Below are positions 11,301 through 24,000 of a stretch of DNA of 64,000 bases, piece after piece. Below the pieces are notes generated by a model. The model searched no databases. It was not told where the DNA came from and worked only from the letters and a program-made list of their open reading frames with translations. Every line of letters begins with the position of its first letter. Position 1 is the first letter of the stretch. Made by a program: the position numbers and the translations under genes. The stretch comes from Neodiprion pinetum (lineage: Eukaryota; Arthropoda; Insecta; Hymenoptera; Diprionidae), in assembly GCF_021155775.2 (NCBI RefSeq), contig NC_060233.1, positions 32,705,077 through 32,769,076 of the forward strand. Direction: 5' to 3'.

Positions 11301-13776
11301 AACTGATCATATACTCCAGTTCGTTGAGCTCAACGTTGCTCCAATATAGACGCGTCCTTGCGAGACATTTATCAGTCGAACGTGTAGTAAGTACGACGGG
11401 TTTGATGCATGGTCCAGATCAAAATATAAATCAGTCCTCAAGCCCCGCTGTTCCCCTTAAAAAAAAAAAAAAAAAAAAAAATTAAAAAACGAAACTCTTG
11501 TACTCGATTTCTCACATCTTCCCCCCGCCCCCCACCCCCCTTTCTTCTACATACGTATAGTTTAATTAAACCATATAATTCACTACATCTCACACAGCTG
11601 GGTCTAGAATAGTTTATTAATGGTAGAAATTTGAAAATTAATACTCATCACCGTCGTGCTGTAAGCAAAAAAAAAAAAAACTTTTCTTTTGAAACGTCCA
11701 ACTTTGTCCGTTTTGTTCCATTGACACTACATGACGGTTACGATTAGTTCTCTCAATATCGCAGACATGCAAATTATTAAACTCTTAATCAATTATCGCT
11801 GAACCATTTTTTTCTTCTTTTTTTCTCCTTTGATTTTTATTTTGCATACCCTTAACATTTTCTTAGAAGAAAGTATGTAAACAATGGTTTGAGGTATATT
11901 TCAATATTTTTCAACTTCCTGACGACAACAAGTTTCGTGTTATGATTATTATTCTTATCGAGTTATTTTGAGTTTGTATATTTTTGTGCAAACCTTTGAA
12001 AAGGTTTGATCGTGACGAGAGATTTTAATTTTTCTTTTGTAGCCATACAGAGGTTTTCACAGTTCCTATTATTCATCCAAAAGTAACGAAATCGTGGAAA
12101 TAGACGTTGACAAATTGAACAATATATTCTTAGATTAATTTTCATTAATCATTGAACAAAAAACCGACAAAATTTTACTACTTTGTTCCATGTTTGTTTC
12201 TCTCAATTCATATTATCAATTTCTTCTCGTATAAATGATCCGAACTTTTGGCTCATGCATTGTTCTTTTTCCTTCAATACGAAGGATAATCTTTTTTAAT
12301 TCACTCACATCTCCAGTAGTAAAAATTTCCTTTTTGTGGTTTAATAACGTTCGTTTATTATACTTGTTGTTATTCCAGTTTATATAAATATTCCAAATCT
12401 CGTATTCATCGATGGCAGCAACAGCAGCGTCTAAAAATACAATTCGATATGATTTTATACGTACATTTTATACAGTTAAATCGGTCGTCTTTTTTCATTG
12501 CCATACGACACGTAATATTTCGATTTTGTTGTAGTTAGCCGGTGAGTCTTGCTTTTCTTTCAGTGACTCCGTCAAATGCGAACTCGTTTCAAGAACTAAT
12601 TTTAAATAATTTTTCTTCTTTCATTGCGTACATTTTCATACTTGTAATCTCTTCTCTATCACTACTTACATAATCATTTGTTTTTAATATTACCTTTTTC
12701 TCTTTTTACTCTCTACAGTTCGTTGTTGTAATATTTCATTCTTCGTGCACACTTTTATATTATATTTTCTTACTGCATGTGCGTGTCTGCGTGTGCGTGT
12801 GCCTGCAATTTAATATTACAAAAATCGCCTCTATTAATTACTATTGACCAACTGCAATTCTATAAGATTTTTCCTAGACTAGTCTTTTCCTGTCTGAGAC
12901 TGATCGATTTCTTCATTTTGTTTTCACCCTTCTAATTATTCACATTTGTCAACAATTATTTTCAATCAAGGTTACACGTGTAACAAAGATATTGACAATT
13001 GTAGTAATTTTAATGCAGGAAATAATAAATTCTTATAGAATATTCGTGTCCTTGCTTGGAAATAATTTTTGTTCTTTTTGCATCCTTCTGGAAAGTTCGT
13101 AGTATGCGATTTGCAAAATAAGAAGTCCCTATTATCGATTATGTGTCAAAAAAAAAAAAAAACACCCATAAACAGCAATGATGTTTCGAAAACGTTTGAA
13201 AGTAATGCTAAAAATGGCAAAGAAACCTAGTAAATCAATCTTTGAATTTTTTTTGTCACTCAATTCGATTTTTAGAAGAAAACAATCTTGAACGAATAAT
13301 CTCATCTTCTATAACAAAACATGCGATCGTTACAGCAGCAATATCTGAAAATACATGAAATGCATTTTGCTTTTATTTATTACTTTTTCTTTCGTTGGTT
13401 TTGTGGAGAGTAATTTATCAGTGCGAGAAATTTTGGCCTCATTTTTCGATGTTGCTGCATCGACGCTGTTGTAAAAGCATCATTGCAATACCTTTTTGTA
13501 CCGCGATCGCCTCATTTTCCTCTTGTCATCACCTTGGTAGATGATTTTTTTCTAATTTTTTTTTTTTCCCACCCTCATCCAGGGTCCTCGTCTTACGGCG
13601 GTAGTCACGGCGGGACGGGAACGCGGCGCTCGAGATTAGAGCGATTGGACCGCGAACGATCGGACCACGACTATCCCGAAGAGGACAACTACGTGACAGG
13701 CAGCGTCGACTACAACAACAGCACGTCGAGACGTCGTCAGCCGCATCAGGACTCTCGAGCGCTAAATGCCATCTAG
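2271..13776 (+). CDS. Ca-beta: Voltage-gated calcium channel beta subunit (ten coding exons)
   Basis: Cytoplasmic auxiliary subunit of high-voltage-activated Cav channels. In this family it binds the alpha1 I-II linker through its guanylate-kinase-like (GK) domain and promotes surface delivery and gating. The exons are 2271-2321, 4613-4729, 4833-4952, 5805-6015, 6128-6225, 7313-7449, 7571-7736, 7889-8258, 9029-9067 and 13583-13776, all with GT-AG borders. They total 1,503 nt, giving 500 residues plus TAG. Approximate domains are: variable N-terminus 1-17; acidic/coiled lead-in 18-56; SH3 57-130 (contains NNWWIGRLVKEGCDVGFIPS); HOOK 131-204; GK 205-398 (starts YDVVPSMRP, has [10 protein letters not shown], ends YLEAYWRATH); basic/acidic tail 399-500. 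Match to animal beta subunits is near-complete through SH3 and GK. The N-terminus is one of probably several alternative starts, and further 5' exons may lie outside the window. The exon chain is very secure; UTRs are not defined. Confidence 0.95.
2322..4612 (+). other. Ca-beta: Ca-beta intron 1
   Basis: A 2.3-kb AT-rich intron with donor gtaatg and acceptor ttccag. It may contain further alternative first exons, but none could be recognised. Open frames on the minus strand at about 4033-4509 show no family resemblance. Confidence 0.7.
4613..4729 (+). CDS. Ca-beta: Ca-beta coding exon 2
   Basis: 39 codons beginning GSADSNYSQPSSD and ending QLEKAR, in phase 0 at both ends. This is the conserved GSADS/charged-helix segment just before the SH3 domain of beta subunits. 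The acceptor is ttccag and the donor gtgagt. Confidence 0.95.
4833..4952 (+). CDS. Ca-beta: Ca-beta coding exon 3 (SH3, first part)
   Basis: 40 codons, TKPVAFAVRTNVSYDG to FLHIK, in phase 0 at both ends. It encodes the N-terminal half of the SH3 fold. The preceding intron is only 103 bp. Confidence 0.96.
5805..6015 (+). CDS. Ca-beta: Ca-beta coding exon 4 (SH3 end and HOOK)
   Basis: 211 nt, entering in phase 0 and leaving with one base over. It completes SH3 (WWIGRLVKEG, FIPSPVKLEALRLQ) and starts the Gly/Ser-rich HOOK linker (ARGGSSGNLG). An open frame runs from intron 3 into this exon (from 5310), but the intronic part has no family similarity and the acacag|GAG acceptor is clear. Confidence 0.96.
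6128..6225 (+). CDS. Ca-beta: Ca-beta coding exon 5 (HOOK)
   Basis: 98 nt, restoring the frame to phase 0. It encodes DDSDSVGNVRPGK followed by a Lys-rich stretch ending KNFFKKP, the basic part of the HOOK region. The preceding intron is 112 bp. Confidence 0.93.
6226..7312 (+). other. Ca-beta: Ca-beta intron 5
   Basis: A 1,087-bp AT-rich intron with donor gtaaga and acceptor gttacag. HOOK-region introns in this family often hold alternative exons, but I found no candidate. Confidence 0.8.
7313..7449 (+). CDS. Ca-beta: Ca-beta coding exon 6 (GK domain start)
   Basis: 137 nt, from phase 0 to two bases over. It encodes [20 protein letters not shown] and TDMMQKALFDFLKHRF, the start of the GK-like domain including the P-loop-like VGPSLKG. 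In beta subunits this loop is catalytically inactive. Confidence 0.97.
7571..7736 (+). CDS. Ca-beta: Ca-beta coding exon 7 (GK domain)
   Basis: 166 nt, completing a codon and ending in phase 0. It encodes ITRVMADISLAKRSLLNNPT and EVQAEIERIFELARTLQ, part of the alpha1-interaction-domain binding groove. The preceding intron is 121 bp. Confidence 0.97.
7889..8258 (+). CDS. Ca-beta: Ca-beta coding exon 8 (GK domain end)
   Basis: 370 nt from an attttag acceptor, starting CTA GTG GTT (LVVLDCDTINHP) and leaving one base over. It covers SPKVLQRLIKSRGKSQ and CPPEMFDVILDENQL, then a Pro/Val-rich linker. The poly-A-rich intron before it (152 bp) hides the acceptor among short A runs, but the protein match fixes it. 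Confidence 0.96.
9029..9067 (+). CDS. Ca-beta: Ca-beta coding exon 9 (39-nt microexon, probably a cassette)
   Basis: 39 nt between accatcag and gtactc, with one base over on each side. It adds 13 residues (GHHESYYGHEPR with flanking Gly). Because it is phase-symmetric, exon 8 can also join directly to exon 10 in frame, giving 487 residues. The His/Tyr/Gly composition fits the low-complexity C-terminal tails of insect beta subunits. Support is splice sites plus frame only. Confidence 0.6.
9068..13582 (+). other. Ca-beta: Ca-beta last intron
   Basis: A 4.5-kb intron with T-rich sequence, A runs at about 10501-10517, 11460-11480 and 13148-13160, and a C-rich patch at 11520-11540. One possible terminal exon lies at 9803-9849. 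No other coding signal or mobile element could be recognised. Confidence 0.7.
9803..9849 (+). CDS. Ca-beta: Candidate alternative Ca-beta last exon
   Basis: A strong pyrimidine tract and acceptor (gtttaactttttacag) precede TCGCAATGCAC. Entered with the one base left by exon 8 or 9, it reads VAMHGSTHLYPAPLQ and then TGA at 9847-9849. That would give a short alternative C-terminus. A donor-like gtgaga at 9846 would leave the wrong phase for the exon at 13583, so the sequence makes sense only as a terminal exon. No clear poly(A) signal follows closely, so confidence is limited. Confidence 0.3.
13583..13776 (+). CDS. Ca-beta: Ca-beta coding exon 10 (C-terminal tail and stop)
   Basis: After the acceptor ccctcatccag it reads GSSSYGGSHGGTGTRRSRLE and onward. 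It is rich in Arg, Asp and Glu, contains YPEEDNYV, and ends ALNAI-TAG at 13774-13776. The entry phase matches both exon 8 and exon 9. The YPEED stretch resembles the acidic motif in vertebrate beta-subunit tails, which supports it as the true last exon. Confidence 0.88.
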
Positions 13777-16700
13777 GAGCTGGTGCCCCGGGGCCCGCCT
13801 CTGCTACGCTGTACCCATCTTCGTACCACGGCGCTTTGACTCCGAAAGACGAAAGGAAGAAAGAATGAAAGAAGAAACGGAGGAAGATACAAGAACATGA
13901 AAAATATGCCAATATTTTTATGCACGATACCCATCGCGTTAAATGGACAAAGTTACGGTACTTAGATATGCGATCATCCCTGTCAAAATTTTCGCTTCAA
14001 TCATCCGCAATGCGGGAGTCCAGGGTGGTTAACGGGCCGCGGGAATCATCTTCGCGATTTTATAACCAAGTTATCCAGCCTTTCTTATGACATTTGTAAT
14101 TTCTCTTTTACGTAATATTGTTTATTCCAGCACTAGATGTTAAAAATGAAAGAGATTATACGGCTTAATCTAGATTTATTTAGTAAATAATCGGACCTTG
14201 TATTCTTGCCACGTTTTACGATGTTTTTCGTTCTTGATTGTCGACATGATCGTCAACGGTAGATTCCCTCGACTTTGACGCCTTGGATTCCCAGAGCACT
14301 CCCGAATATCTCGCCAATGTGTACCGATATCAGACGGTCGGTACGATTCTTTACCTATTTTAGAAGTTGATGTAACATCGAGCGCATCGTCGTCGCTATC
14401 AGCCAACGAATCATTCGATCTTCGGCTATACATGTTTGTTTGTTTTTACTTTAGCAACCAATTCCGAAAGAATTGAAATCGAAGATGTAAAAAATGGCGA
14501 GTAATTGAAATCAACCATATATACGTTCGTTTTTATCGTTTGGTATTATATCAACCTTCCGAAGTATGTCAGGTCGAAAAACGAGAACCCATAGTTACGG
14601 GTGTCATAGAGTTCGGGTCTGCTGAAAAAATGAAGAAAGATGAAAAAAGGTCAATCAGAGCCCTGGGGCCCCCATCCCCCCCACCCCCACACCCCCACCC
14701 CCCGCCCCTACGTCCCTGTGCCGCGCAGCGCCGACGCGGTCACGATATCGTGTTAAATATATAAATTCGTTATTTTTATTGGTGGAGAAATTTTTCAAAT
14801 TTTTCAACTATTATAATAATATACGTATATTCGGTAGGGCCCCTATCTCCGTATACATATAATATATATTTGTGCATATGTATATACATTGATACGCACG
14901 CGCTCGAAACATGGCGGTATTGTATATGTTACATATATATAATATGTATTATACTATATTTATCTACATCGTAGAATCAAACATAAAATAATTACACCTT
15001 CTCCATGGACCCCAACACCTGTACACACGCATACACGTGGATGTTTTCATTGCTTTTCAGCACACGATCGAACTTTGTTTGTAAACTTGTAATTGTCCTC
15101 AAGTTTCGCTGGGAATTCAGTCGTACGGTACACAAATTTTCTTCGATCGTTTTTTGCGGATGATCATATCCATTTTTATTCCTTGAATAAGGCTTTTCCA
15201 ATTTTTCCTATTAAATCGGCTAATACAGCGTGTATTAACATATCACATTGAACGTCGCTGATAATATGGTAGGTATAAATTTCAAAAAAAGAAAACAAAA
15301 CAAAAGATGAAAACACAAAATTTCCCATATCCATGAATGTTCATCTATAAAAAACAAATTCGCTCCAGGTCAAATATTTCCGAAATTGGATTGAGGGCTT
15401 CTTTCATAGCTCGGCTGATACAAAGAATCACTCATTGATTCGCTGTGGAATTTACATTTCAAGGCTCGACGATCGTCTGCTGAAAACTGATGAAAAGCTT
15501 CGCTGAAATCACGTGTTTAATCATCGTTAGGAGTCAGAGTATGTACAATACCGTGTACAATTCATCGTTATTATAATTATTATGTGGAACATAACGTGCT
15601 CCGGAAAAAATGCATATATGTAGGTAGTAAATAATTTGAGAAAAAAAATCACGTTTAAATATTAATATTATAATATATTATATATAAAGCTGAAAAAGAA
15701 AAACTTTTTTCACCAGCTCAAGTATATATGATCATAAAATTTGTTACATTATAATAGGTATGTAACATAAAATAATATAAAACATGATATACTTTGGGAG
15801 AAAAGAAAAACAAACGAAATGATAGCAGATGACAGTATTTTTCTTGTACACTTTTATACATAAACAAAGCATATATTATACATGTATTATATCTTGGCTT
15901 CGATTTATCGTAGATGAATTTAATGTAATCATACTAATACGCAAAATTATAACACTTTCCATTCGCGAATTTAGGAACCGTCTTCACAATTATTACTTTA
16001 TCGCCGTATTTTATTTTTCCCCTCACTTGCAGAGCACAAAAATATCACTACTCTATGCCTGAGTGATCGGCCATTGTTTCGCTCGCATATATAATTATGA
16101 TATACGTAATTCACTAGGTAATAAATGTTTTTATTCGTGTATAACAGTGATCGAAAACAATTCATACAATTCGACGGCTGAGATCAACAAAATCCCACCT
16201 CCGAATATGCTTCAAAAACATCGTATCTCAGCATTTCATTCGAAAACATCGTATGTCCTCGGAGATCACTTTAGACCTACAATGTTGTTGGATTTTGTTG
16301 AATCGAAATCTGAAATGAGGTTTTGTTGATCCGAGTCGTCGAATTGATGACATACAGAAGCCCAGTGCTATAATGCCCAATTAATGTTTAAACAGGAATA
16401 CAAATTATATACCTTCACCCAGTTTTATTCTTACAGTTGAATTGCAAAGTAAAATGTCGAGGTGATTTTGTTGAAAAAAGAAAATGAATAAACAAAAGCG
16501 AGGGGAAATATAATGGTAAAAAATAAGTATAACGTAGAGGAAGATAATAGATGAAAAATAAAAAACTCAAAGATTGCCGTATTCAGATAGAAGTAGACAG
16601 AAAATTACGTAACATGATTAATCGGACGAGATGAAAAAAAAAAGCCAAGAAAATGTTTGGAGCTGGATCCAAATTAAGAAGTAATAACGCTAGTGTGACT

Positions 16701-17191
16701 GTTATTTTATTTTGTTATTGTATAAAGACTAGTTAAATGAATAAAAATATACGTAGGCAAAATACAGGAAATTAATAAAGAATTAACGATTAGACAAAAA
16801 AGTAAAATTTATACATTTGAGAATTCTGCGTCGAAAATGTATATTATTATACATATTTATATAACGGGAGGCTGCTAAATTGTACTAGACACATGAATAC
16901 ATAATGCATAAGAAAAAGAACGATAAACATAAAACAGAAAAAAATTACTACTACATAATTATAGCATGAAAATTAGTTGGAAATCATTTATATATATAAA
17001 GATATTATATCATCTGTTATAGTGCAGGGGTAATGTAAATATTGTAAGAAATTTCACACAATTTAACCGAACTGGCTAATCGTAATCCCCCGCGAAAATA
17101 CCAGCTGTTGCAATTAATAAAAATTAACAGAATAACAATAATGAAAAATAATAACAGTAATAATAGTAATAGTAGTAATATTATTAACAAT

Positions 17192-17193
<2 letters not shown>

Positions 17194-17227
<34 letters not shown>
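17194..17227. repeat. (TAA)n microsatellite
   Basis: About 11 uninterrupted TAA units, preceded by degenerate TAATAGTAG-type repeats from about 17150. Confidence 0.9.
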
Positions 17228-17229
<2 letters not shown>

Positions 17230-20200
17230 CGAGGATAATAGAGAAACTAGGACGAAATTTAATCATCTCCATCCGGCGTACGTTTATCCCGTTTAAATAT
17301 CGTCGACTATTTTCACGGCGCATGAACATCGCGTCAAATATATAATTCTTATAATAATAATGAAGCTAATGAATTTAACAATCGACATTTATTATTATCA
17401 TTCAAAATATCTGTCGCATGAATATTGTATACGTATACATATTTATACGTACTTACAATATACGTATATCATTTATTACAATGAAATACAATATTATTAA
17501 CTAGCATTATTTTACACCGTTAAAAATGTTTGGGTATTCTCGAGTACAGTTTTAATTCCATATCATTTCGGGCAAATTTTACACAAATCCTTTTATAAAA
17601 TATGGAATTTGGACTGGACGAGAAAAAATTGAGGCTTTTTGCAACACAACCTGTAAGATTCTACACAAAATTATACGAAATTATTAACAGTGTTGTACGA
17701 AAATATCTATCCGCAGAATATTCATGAATAACCCGCGCGAATTTCAATAAAAATCGTATAATTAAATTAGTGTATATTAGGGTATGAAAGATGTAATAGG
17801 CAAAATTTAGGTTAGCGTGCGGTAATTTTCTGCGTGTATATACGATATATATACATATGGTACATTCCATGCCAATTCGACCTAGGTCTAATGATATGAT
17901 TATCCTGACTTTGGAAGGCATTCAGTTTTAATTCGCATATTTTCCGAATGATTCAAACTGTGTAAAATCTTTCTAAATTAACGTATTGATTTAAACATGA
18001 TTTTGGAAGTATAAATTACTTCAGAAAAATGCTACGTCAGATATCAAAGTCTTAAACGCTGAGCCAAAGTGAACCACCGATTCCTTCTCATCTTTTTTCA
18101 GCAATTGTTCGGAAGATATAACAAAAAAATAAAAACATGAAAAGAATCAGTGAGTCCAATTAGTCTGGAAAAGGGTCAGACCCAGGACGAGTTGAGATGA
18201 AATACACCGTATATATGTATAATGTATACACGTATAAAATTCGAACTTTGAATTCTACTTGTACGAAATATTCGATCATAATTCGTGTACGCCTTTTTCA
18301 CTTACACGTCTTCTACGTATTTTGCGCATATTTTATGTATGATACACATCAAGCATTTAATTTTCAATTTACACCACGTACAGTTTTTTTCTTTTTTTGT
18401 ATAATTTAAATTTTCACACACATACAATAGTAGAACATTCGGAAACTTGCAGAATTGAATTCGCTGCCGTCAGCTGCTGCAAGCTTAAAATGTATAAAAT
18501 TTCGTCAACCCTTTCAGCATATACTAGCATACATGTGTTTTCATGTTCATACATAAATATGCATGTATAAAAATTTCGTACATTATTATGATTATTACGT
18601 TACGTTTATTAACACGATTATCGTTATGATTGGTACTTCTATTATATATTACTATCATTGTGATTATTGGTATTGTTGTTGTTATTAATATTATTTATGC
18701 TTAGCCGTAGGGTTTTACGAAGGTTTACATTAATCGTAGATAAGGAATTCTCGAGTATAATACGCGATCGATTATTAAATAATGTGGTTCATTGATTTCA
18801 TACCGTCTCCTAATAAGATTGTAATTATATATGAAAATTTTCGTATAGATGAAGATTATTATCTAATACAATATACAAATATAGATGAAAGTCCAGCAGT
18901 GTTAGGGTAAATGGATGATTCAACGGTTACAAACGCTGAGGTATTGTACTATTACAAGATAATGTTTATGATTAATTACATGTATATGTGTACTACGTCA
19001 CGTAGGTATGTACAATACTATGTACACATACATACATACATACACATTAATTATAAATCCCGTGTGATACAAGCTTTAATGAAGGTCCAAGGTGGACGGT
19101 GGCGTACGTACGCAATCTTGCGGTTTATTATGTATATCATCATTTCCACAATGTACATTGATTACAGAATTGACAATGAGCTTTCAGCTTTCAACAATTG
19201 CGAACAAGGCGTACACAGCAGCTAACTTAGGCTTTACACCTGTCTGTTGAATGAAAAACAAATCGAAGCAATCAACTCCGCAATACCTGAAAACCGTGAG
19301 AAGGTTTTTTATAATTGTACCTACTTTTCGGGTGATGCAGAAATTATCCAATCAACTCATTAGCTGCTAATTGAAAATTTCCCGCAACTAGTCCGTTCGC
19401 TTCATTATATGTATATATATATATACAAAAATATATACACATATACGTATATACATATATATCACACATACCATGTGACTTGTAATGGATCCTTTTAAAG
19501 CATAAGCGACGGTTTAGCATCGACAGACTCAGGTACGAGTTAGACCAAGTTCTTTAAACAAATTTCGTTGGAAATATTCTGATAAACAATTAAGTTAGAC
19601 CCTTGTGGAGAAAAATGTATTATAAAAAGTTAATATGATTTTCCAGATACTGTACCTAGATAACCTGCTGCTTTACTAGATATTTTGTGTTCCTCATTTT
19701 TATTGTCAATTTCATTACCGACTTTATTTATCGAAGAAATACTCAGCCGTGTATTCGTGTATGATAAGGCGTTGAAATTTTTGGGAAATAGTTAAACTTA
19801 TGCCAAATATCTTTCACACGGTGTAGGTATATCAATTCTCGCATATATATAGATCTTAATATGATTGATACCTTTTTAAATCGGACGAATCTGTGAATAT
19901 AATGAACTTATAAACGAGGAAAGAAGTATGATGAAAATAATTTATCGATCAAATTCGTGATGTAATATGTATGTAGGGTAGATATGGATTTGTGCATATA
20001 AAATTACGAAAGAGAAATATGGCCCAACGGTAACTGAACGTCGCGTCGGTGCAAGTTCGCTGTTAATTCATCGACGTAAATGAATGAATACATTATATAC
20101 ATGGAGGAAATGGTTAAATTATGTGTTGCGTGTTGGCTGCCATTTTTGGTAGGTATGTTTTTGTTGTCGCGTGATCATTTTTCGTAATTTGCATTCTACG

Positions 20201-21673
20201 AAAGCGTCTGTATAATTAATTACGTGACCACTGCATTATTGCTACCGGTAATTATCCAGGTACGGGTATAAATATATACATATATGTATACATAAGACAA
20301 AGTGTTGAAATTTTCAATCTTTTGATACACACACTATCGGGTTAAGGGTGCGGCTGTATATTATTATATAAAGGTGTCGTCGAGCGCGGTTGAAAGTATA
20401 CAATAGTAGGTATTTATTAATAATATTGTAAGAAAGGACGATTCGTGCTGAATTTGAAAAATCACGTCACTTAGTGGCCACGCGTTACCGTGCCATAATT
20501 TTATAATTTTCCGTCAGGTAAATTGTTTCCCTGAGTTTTGTACAAGAAGTGATGAATTGGGTAAATAAGATTATCTTATTTCACAGCGTTTACTTCTTTG
20601 CAACGGGTCGTCGTCATATTTTGTGCCATGCGTAATTTCTGCGTGTCACTTTTTGACTTGAGTAAATGGAAAAAAAAAACAAATGTATAACAAAGAAAGC
20701 ATTTAAAAAATATGAATAAAGATTGAAAAAAGAAAAAAAAATAAATAAATGAATGAAAGGCTATCGGGTAACGTTGTAATTATTCTAGGATATTTCAAAA
20801 TTAAACGGGTCAGCTAACGCAATGACTCCTCGACGTTTCGTCTTCTGTTCGGCTGGTTCATTGGATCAACATAACATATTATGTACAAGAAGAGGATTTG
20901 ATGTTCAAGTGCTACATGTAGCATGCGTTTGAAAATTGTTTCATTATTATATTCGACGAAATGATTACGACTGTTGATATACGAGAGAAGTTATAAAATT
21001 TATGGTTAGTTATATGTATATTAGTATAAAATATCTTGTATCAATTATATGTTTATTGTTATTATTATTACCATTAAAACTTTTATTATTATTATCATTG
21101 TTATTGTTATCATAACGATTGTCGTTTTCGTTATCATTGGGTTGTTTTCGTTATCTTATAGTCAATTATAGTATTGATACGTACCGAAAGATGTGTCTAT
21201 ATCTATCGGTGAGATATTTTAATTTCATCCGAATTGAAGGAATTGAGATCGAAAAATATATATATAATGATAAAGAGATGTTGTAAATTTGATCTTATAC
21301 CTAATGAAGAGTGCTATACTACTGCAGCCGCATACTCCGATAATGTATTTTCCTGGATTTCACTCAGGTTAAACAGATATTGACACACGAACGTAACAGT
21401 CAGTGACATTCTCGTTGCAGCTTATCCCAAATGATTTTCAGGTACATAAACATGTATTATATAGTATAGAAACGAATGCGCTGAATCGACACGATGATTT
21501 TCAACAAAGTAGGGCTTCAATGGATCAATTATTATGATGATCATCATTGTTATTCACTTGGTAAATCGCCCTTTTTCTCATAGTATTTTTAATTTTGTGT
21601 ATAGATTTGAGAGTGAGCGGCGTGCAGTTGCTTCGATGTTGATATGTCAATGCTGTGATGTCATCCTTTGGAA

Positions 21674-21690
21674 ATAAAAAGTAAAAAGTA

Positions 21691-21723
<33 letters not shown>
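21674..21723. repeat. (AAAAAGT)n then poly(A) tract
   Basis: Three AAAAAGT units run into a stretch of 27 A. It could be the tail of an old retroposed sequence, but no body is recognisable upstream. Confidence 0.8.
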
Positions 21724-22680
21724 GATGAAAAAATAAAACGACGCGATGAACATAGAAAATAAAAAGTCCCAGTCCACAAGTCCTCCTCCTCGTGTAATGA
21801 ATATTTCTATTAATCTGTATCCGGCTTACCTAGCCCAAAGTACATATTTAATTATAGATTATTACCATAACTATTAATCGTAAGAATTATTATTATTGTT
21901 ACGTATAAATGATTCATCATGTATGCTGGGTTTTTTGGATAGGATTGTACGTCAACAAGCGAATTCAATTACAATGAAAAAATCAGTCTACAGTAAAAAA
22001 TAAACTGATGGTAGAATCGATCGAAAGTTATGTATAGCTTTGTCGCATAAGAAGTGACTGATCCGTTTGGAGGATATGACGTCACAAAATTGTTACAACA
22101 ATCCATTCCAAGAAATCATTAGATCCTAATTCCTATACTTGTCGCATTTGTAAATAAAATTTTTATTATCACATACGTTGGTTCAGGTGATTTTATTGCA
22201 TGCAGGAATTCGATGGTATGCCTCTGGGGGGACGCAGATGATATTCAATTTTAATAAGTTTGCAATGACGTGCAAACGAAAATTACAGTAACTTCTGGAG
22301 GGAAGTGAGTACTTTGAAAAGGTCAAAAACTTCACATTGCTTGTATGAGGCATTCGTTCCAGATTTGAATCATCGTCAAGTTTGTTTTATTTTATTACAG
22401 CTAGTTTTAAAAGGGTCTGCTGTAGGCTCGGAGAATACTGATTTGCATATGAGATCTGAGTTTCATTACGTGTGTGTAAAATACAATAAAGTTGAGCACA
22501 AATGGGATTAACAACCACATCAAAATCACTGACGATTGCAGGGCGAATCGAGGGCGCTGCTCACGCTAGTTACTTATTGCATGACTTACTTATATATTAC
22601 CTAATCGTGAAGTCAAAATGTTGTATTTCAGTCGTTGATTCAATAAAAATACAAATGAAAGTATATGAATAAAATATGTT

Positions 22681-23290
22681 TGATACCCAGGGCCAAGGCA
22701 CATCTCATAACAGTGCCGAATATCGGTTGCCGCCAGTCAGGCTCCGAAGTACCTTCGGTAGCAGGTATAATTGGCTTGGAATTGCCGATGAGAATGGGAA
22801 GAATAACGATACCAACGGCTAATGAAATTTGATGTAGTGGATTCTTGGATCCTGAAGAGTTTCACGAGAATCTTGGAGTTTCCAAAGATAGCACTTGGAG
22901 AAGAACAAGCGATGAATTATGAAGCGTGCGAAAGATTTTTCGGCCAATGACCGACTAAGGCCGCTGTTCTTAAGCCCAAACGTTGTCAAATGGACTAAAA
23001 GGATGATAACAATTATTTGAGAAGCTCAAGCAATACTTATGAGGTAAAGGAATTGCTGAAATTGAAGTGGCAAGACGTAACGCGGCAAAACATGACAAAC
23101 TTGCCACATTCCTGCATCCGTCAATGCGATTAGAGTTTTGTGATTTACTACGTTCTTAGAATGCCAATCATAAAAGAAAGATTTTTTGACGTTAAAACGT
23201 GAATGCAACAACACAGAGTGTTCAAGCGTCGATAATCGATAAAATGAGATGAGAGACCTTCGATTCGGAACATTTAGGAACTTTCAACCG
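22681..23290. other. Unidentified segment flanking the repeat complex
   Basis: This is less AT-rich than the DNA around it and has a coding-like texture, yet no frame stays open and no family could be recognised. It could be a decayed gene or mobile-element remnant next to the repeat copy that begins near 23298. Confidence 0.3.
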
Positions 23291-23717
23291 ATTTCTAGAA
23301 GTGTTTTTCGAGAAGTGTTCGTATGGAAAAACATTCAGAGTAACTGTAATACATCTCGGATGCGCTAATTTTCATCAAGATGAAATGGACGCTCCGTATA
23401 TGAGACAGTATTTAACTCAGTGTCCTGATTTAAAGACCTAAGAAGGTGATTGTGGGCGATTTTTTTTTTTTTTTTGGTAGAGAGATAGAACGAAGCTTCT
23501 TGAAATGTTCAGTGTATTTTAACTCACATTTGAAAGGTGGCAGCAAACATTTTTATCATCCAACTGTCGCAGAACGGCAGCGTTATTAGTTGACCGGTTG
23601 ACTAGAAAACATCTCTTTAGTCAACGGCTGACCATCGAAGGGCCTAGCCGCTTGAATCTGGAATGGGCAGGAAAGATATAGTGCATATTTGTTGTCTGAA
23701 ATGTAAAAACTAAAATC

Positions 23718-23815
23718 ATTATACATCATATCATATCATCATACATCGTACGTCTACATCGTACATCATACTTCATACATCATCATACATCATACATCAT
23801 ACATAGTATTAAAGT
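23718..23815. repeat. CATACATC-type microsatellite
   Basis: Imperfect repeats of CATACATC/CATACATCG. The same block recurs at 27864-27955 and, inverted, at 32831-32922, which marks homology among the three module copies. Confidence 0.85.
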
Positions 23816-24000
23816 TCGAAACCAAAGACTGAATGTTTCGGATGTTCGGATATTCAGAAACTGACGTCACCCAATTTTTTTTCCTTTGACGTCATCGATC
23901 TAAACTCGGCTAGCCAAATTCCTCAGTCTGGAAACAAACGCGCAGTAGAGCGGACGTATAAGAATCGCGCTCCGTAGATTTCGAGTACCGGATTCTCTAC

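Larger units (their letters stand above)
13777..22680 (+). other. Ca-beta 3' UTR then intergenic DNA; no gene seen
   Basis: AT-rich sequence with many AATAAA hexamers (for example 16740, 16774, 20714 and 22665), so the cleavage site cannot be chosen. Notable are a C-rich patch at 14670-14706, an AAT microsatellite at 17194 and a poly(A) run at 21697. An 85-codon minus-strand ORF at 14176-14433 is described in the findings. I see no RNA gene or transposon that I can name. Confidence 0.5.
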
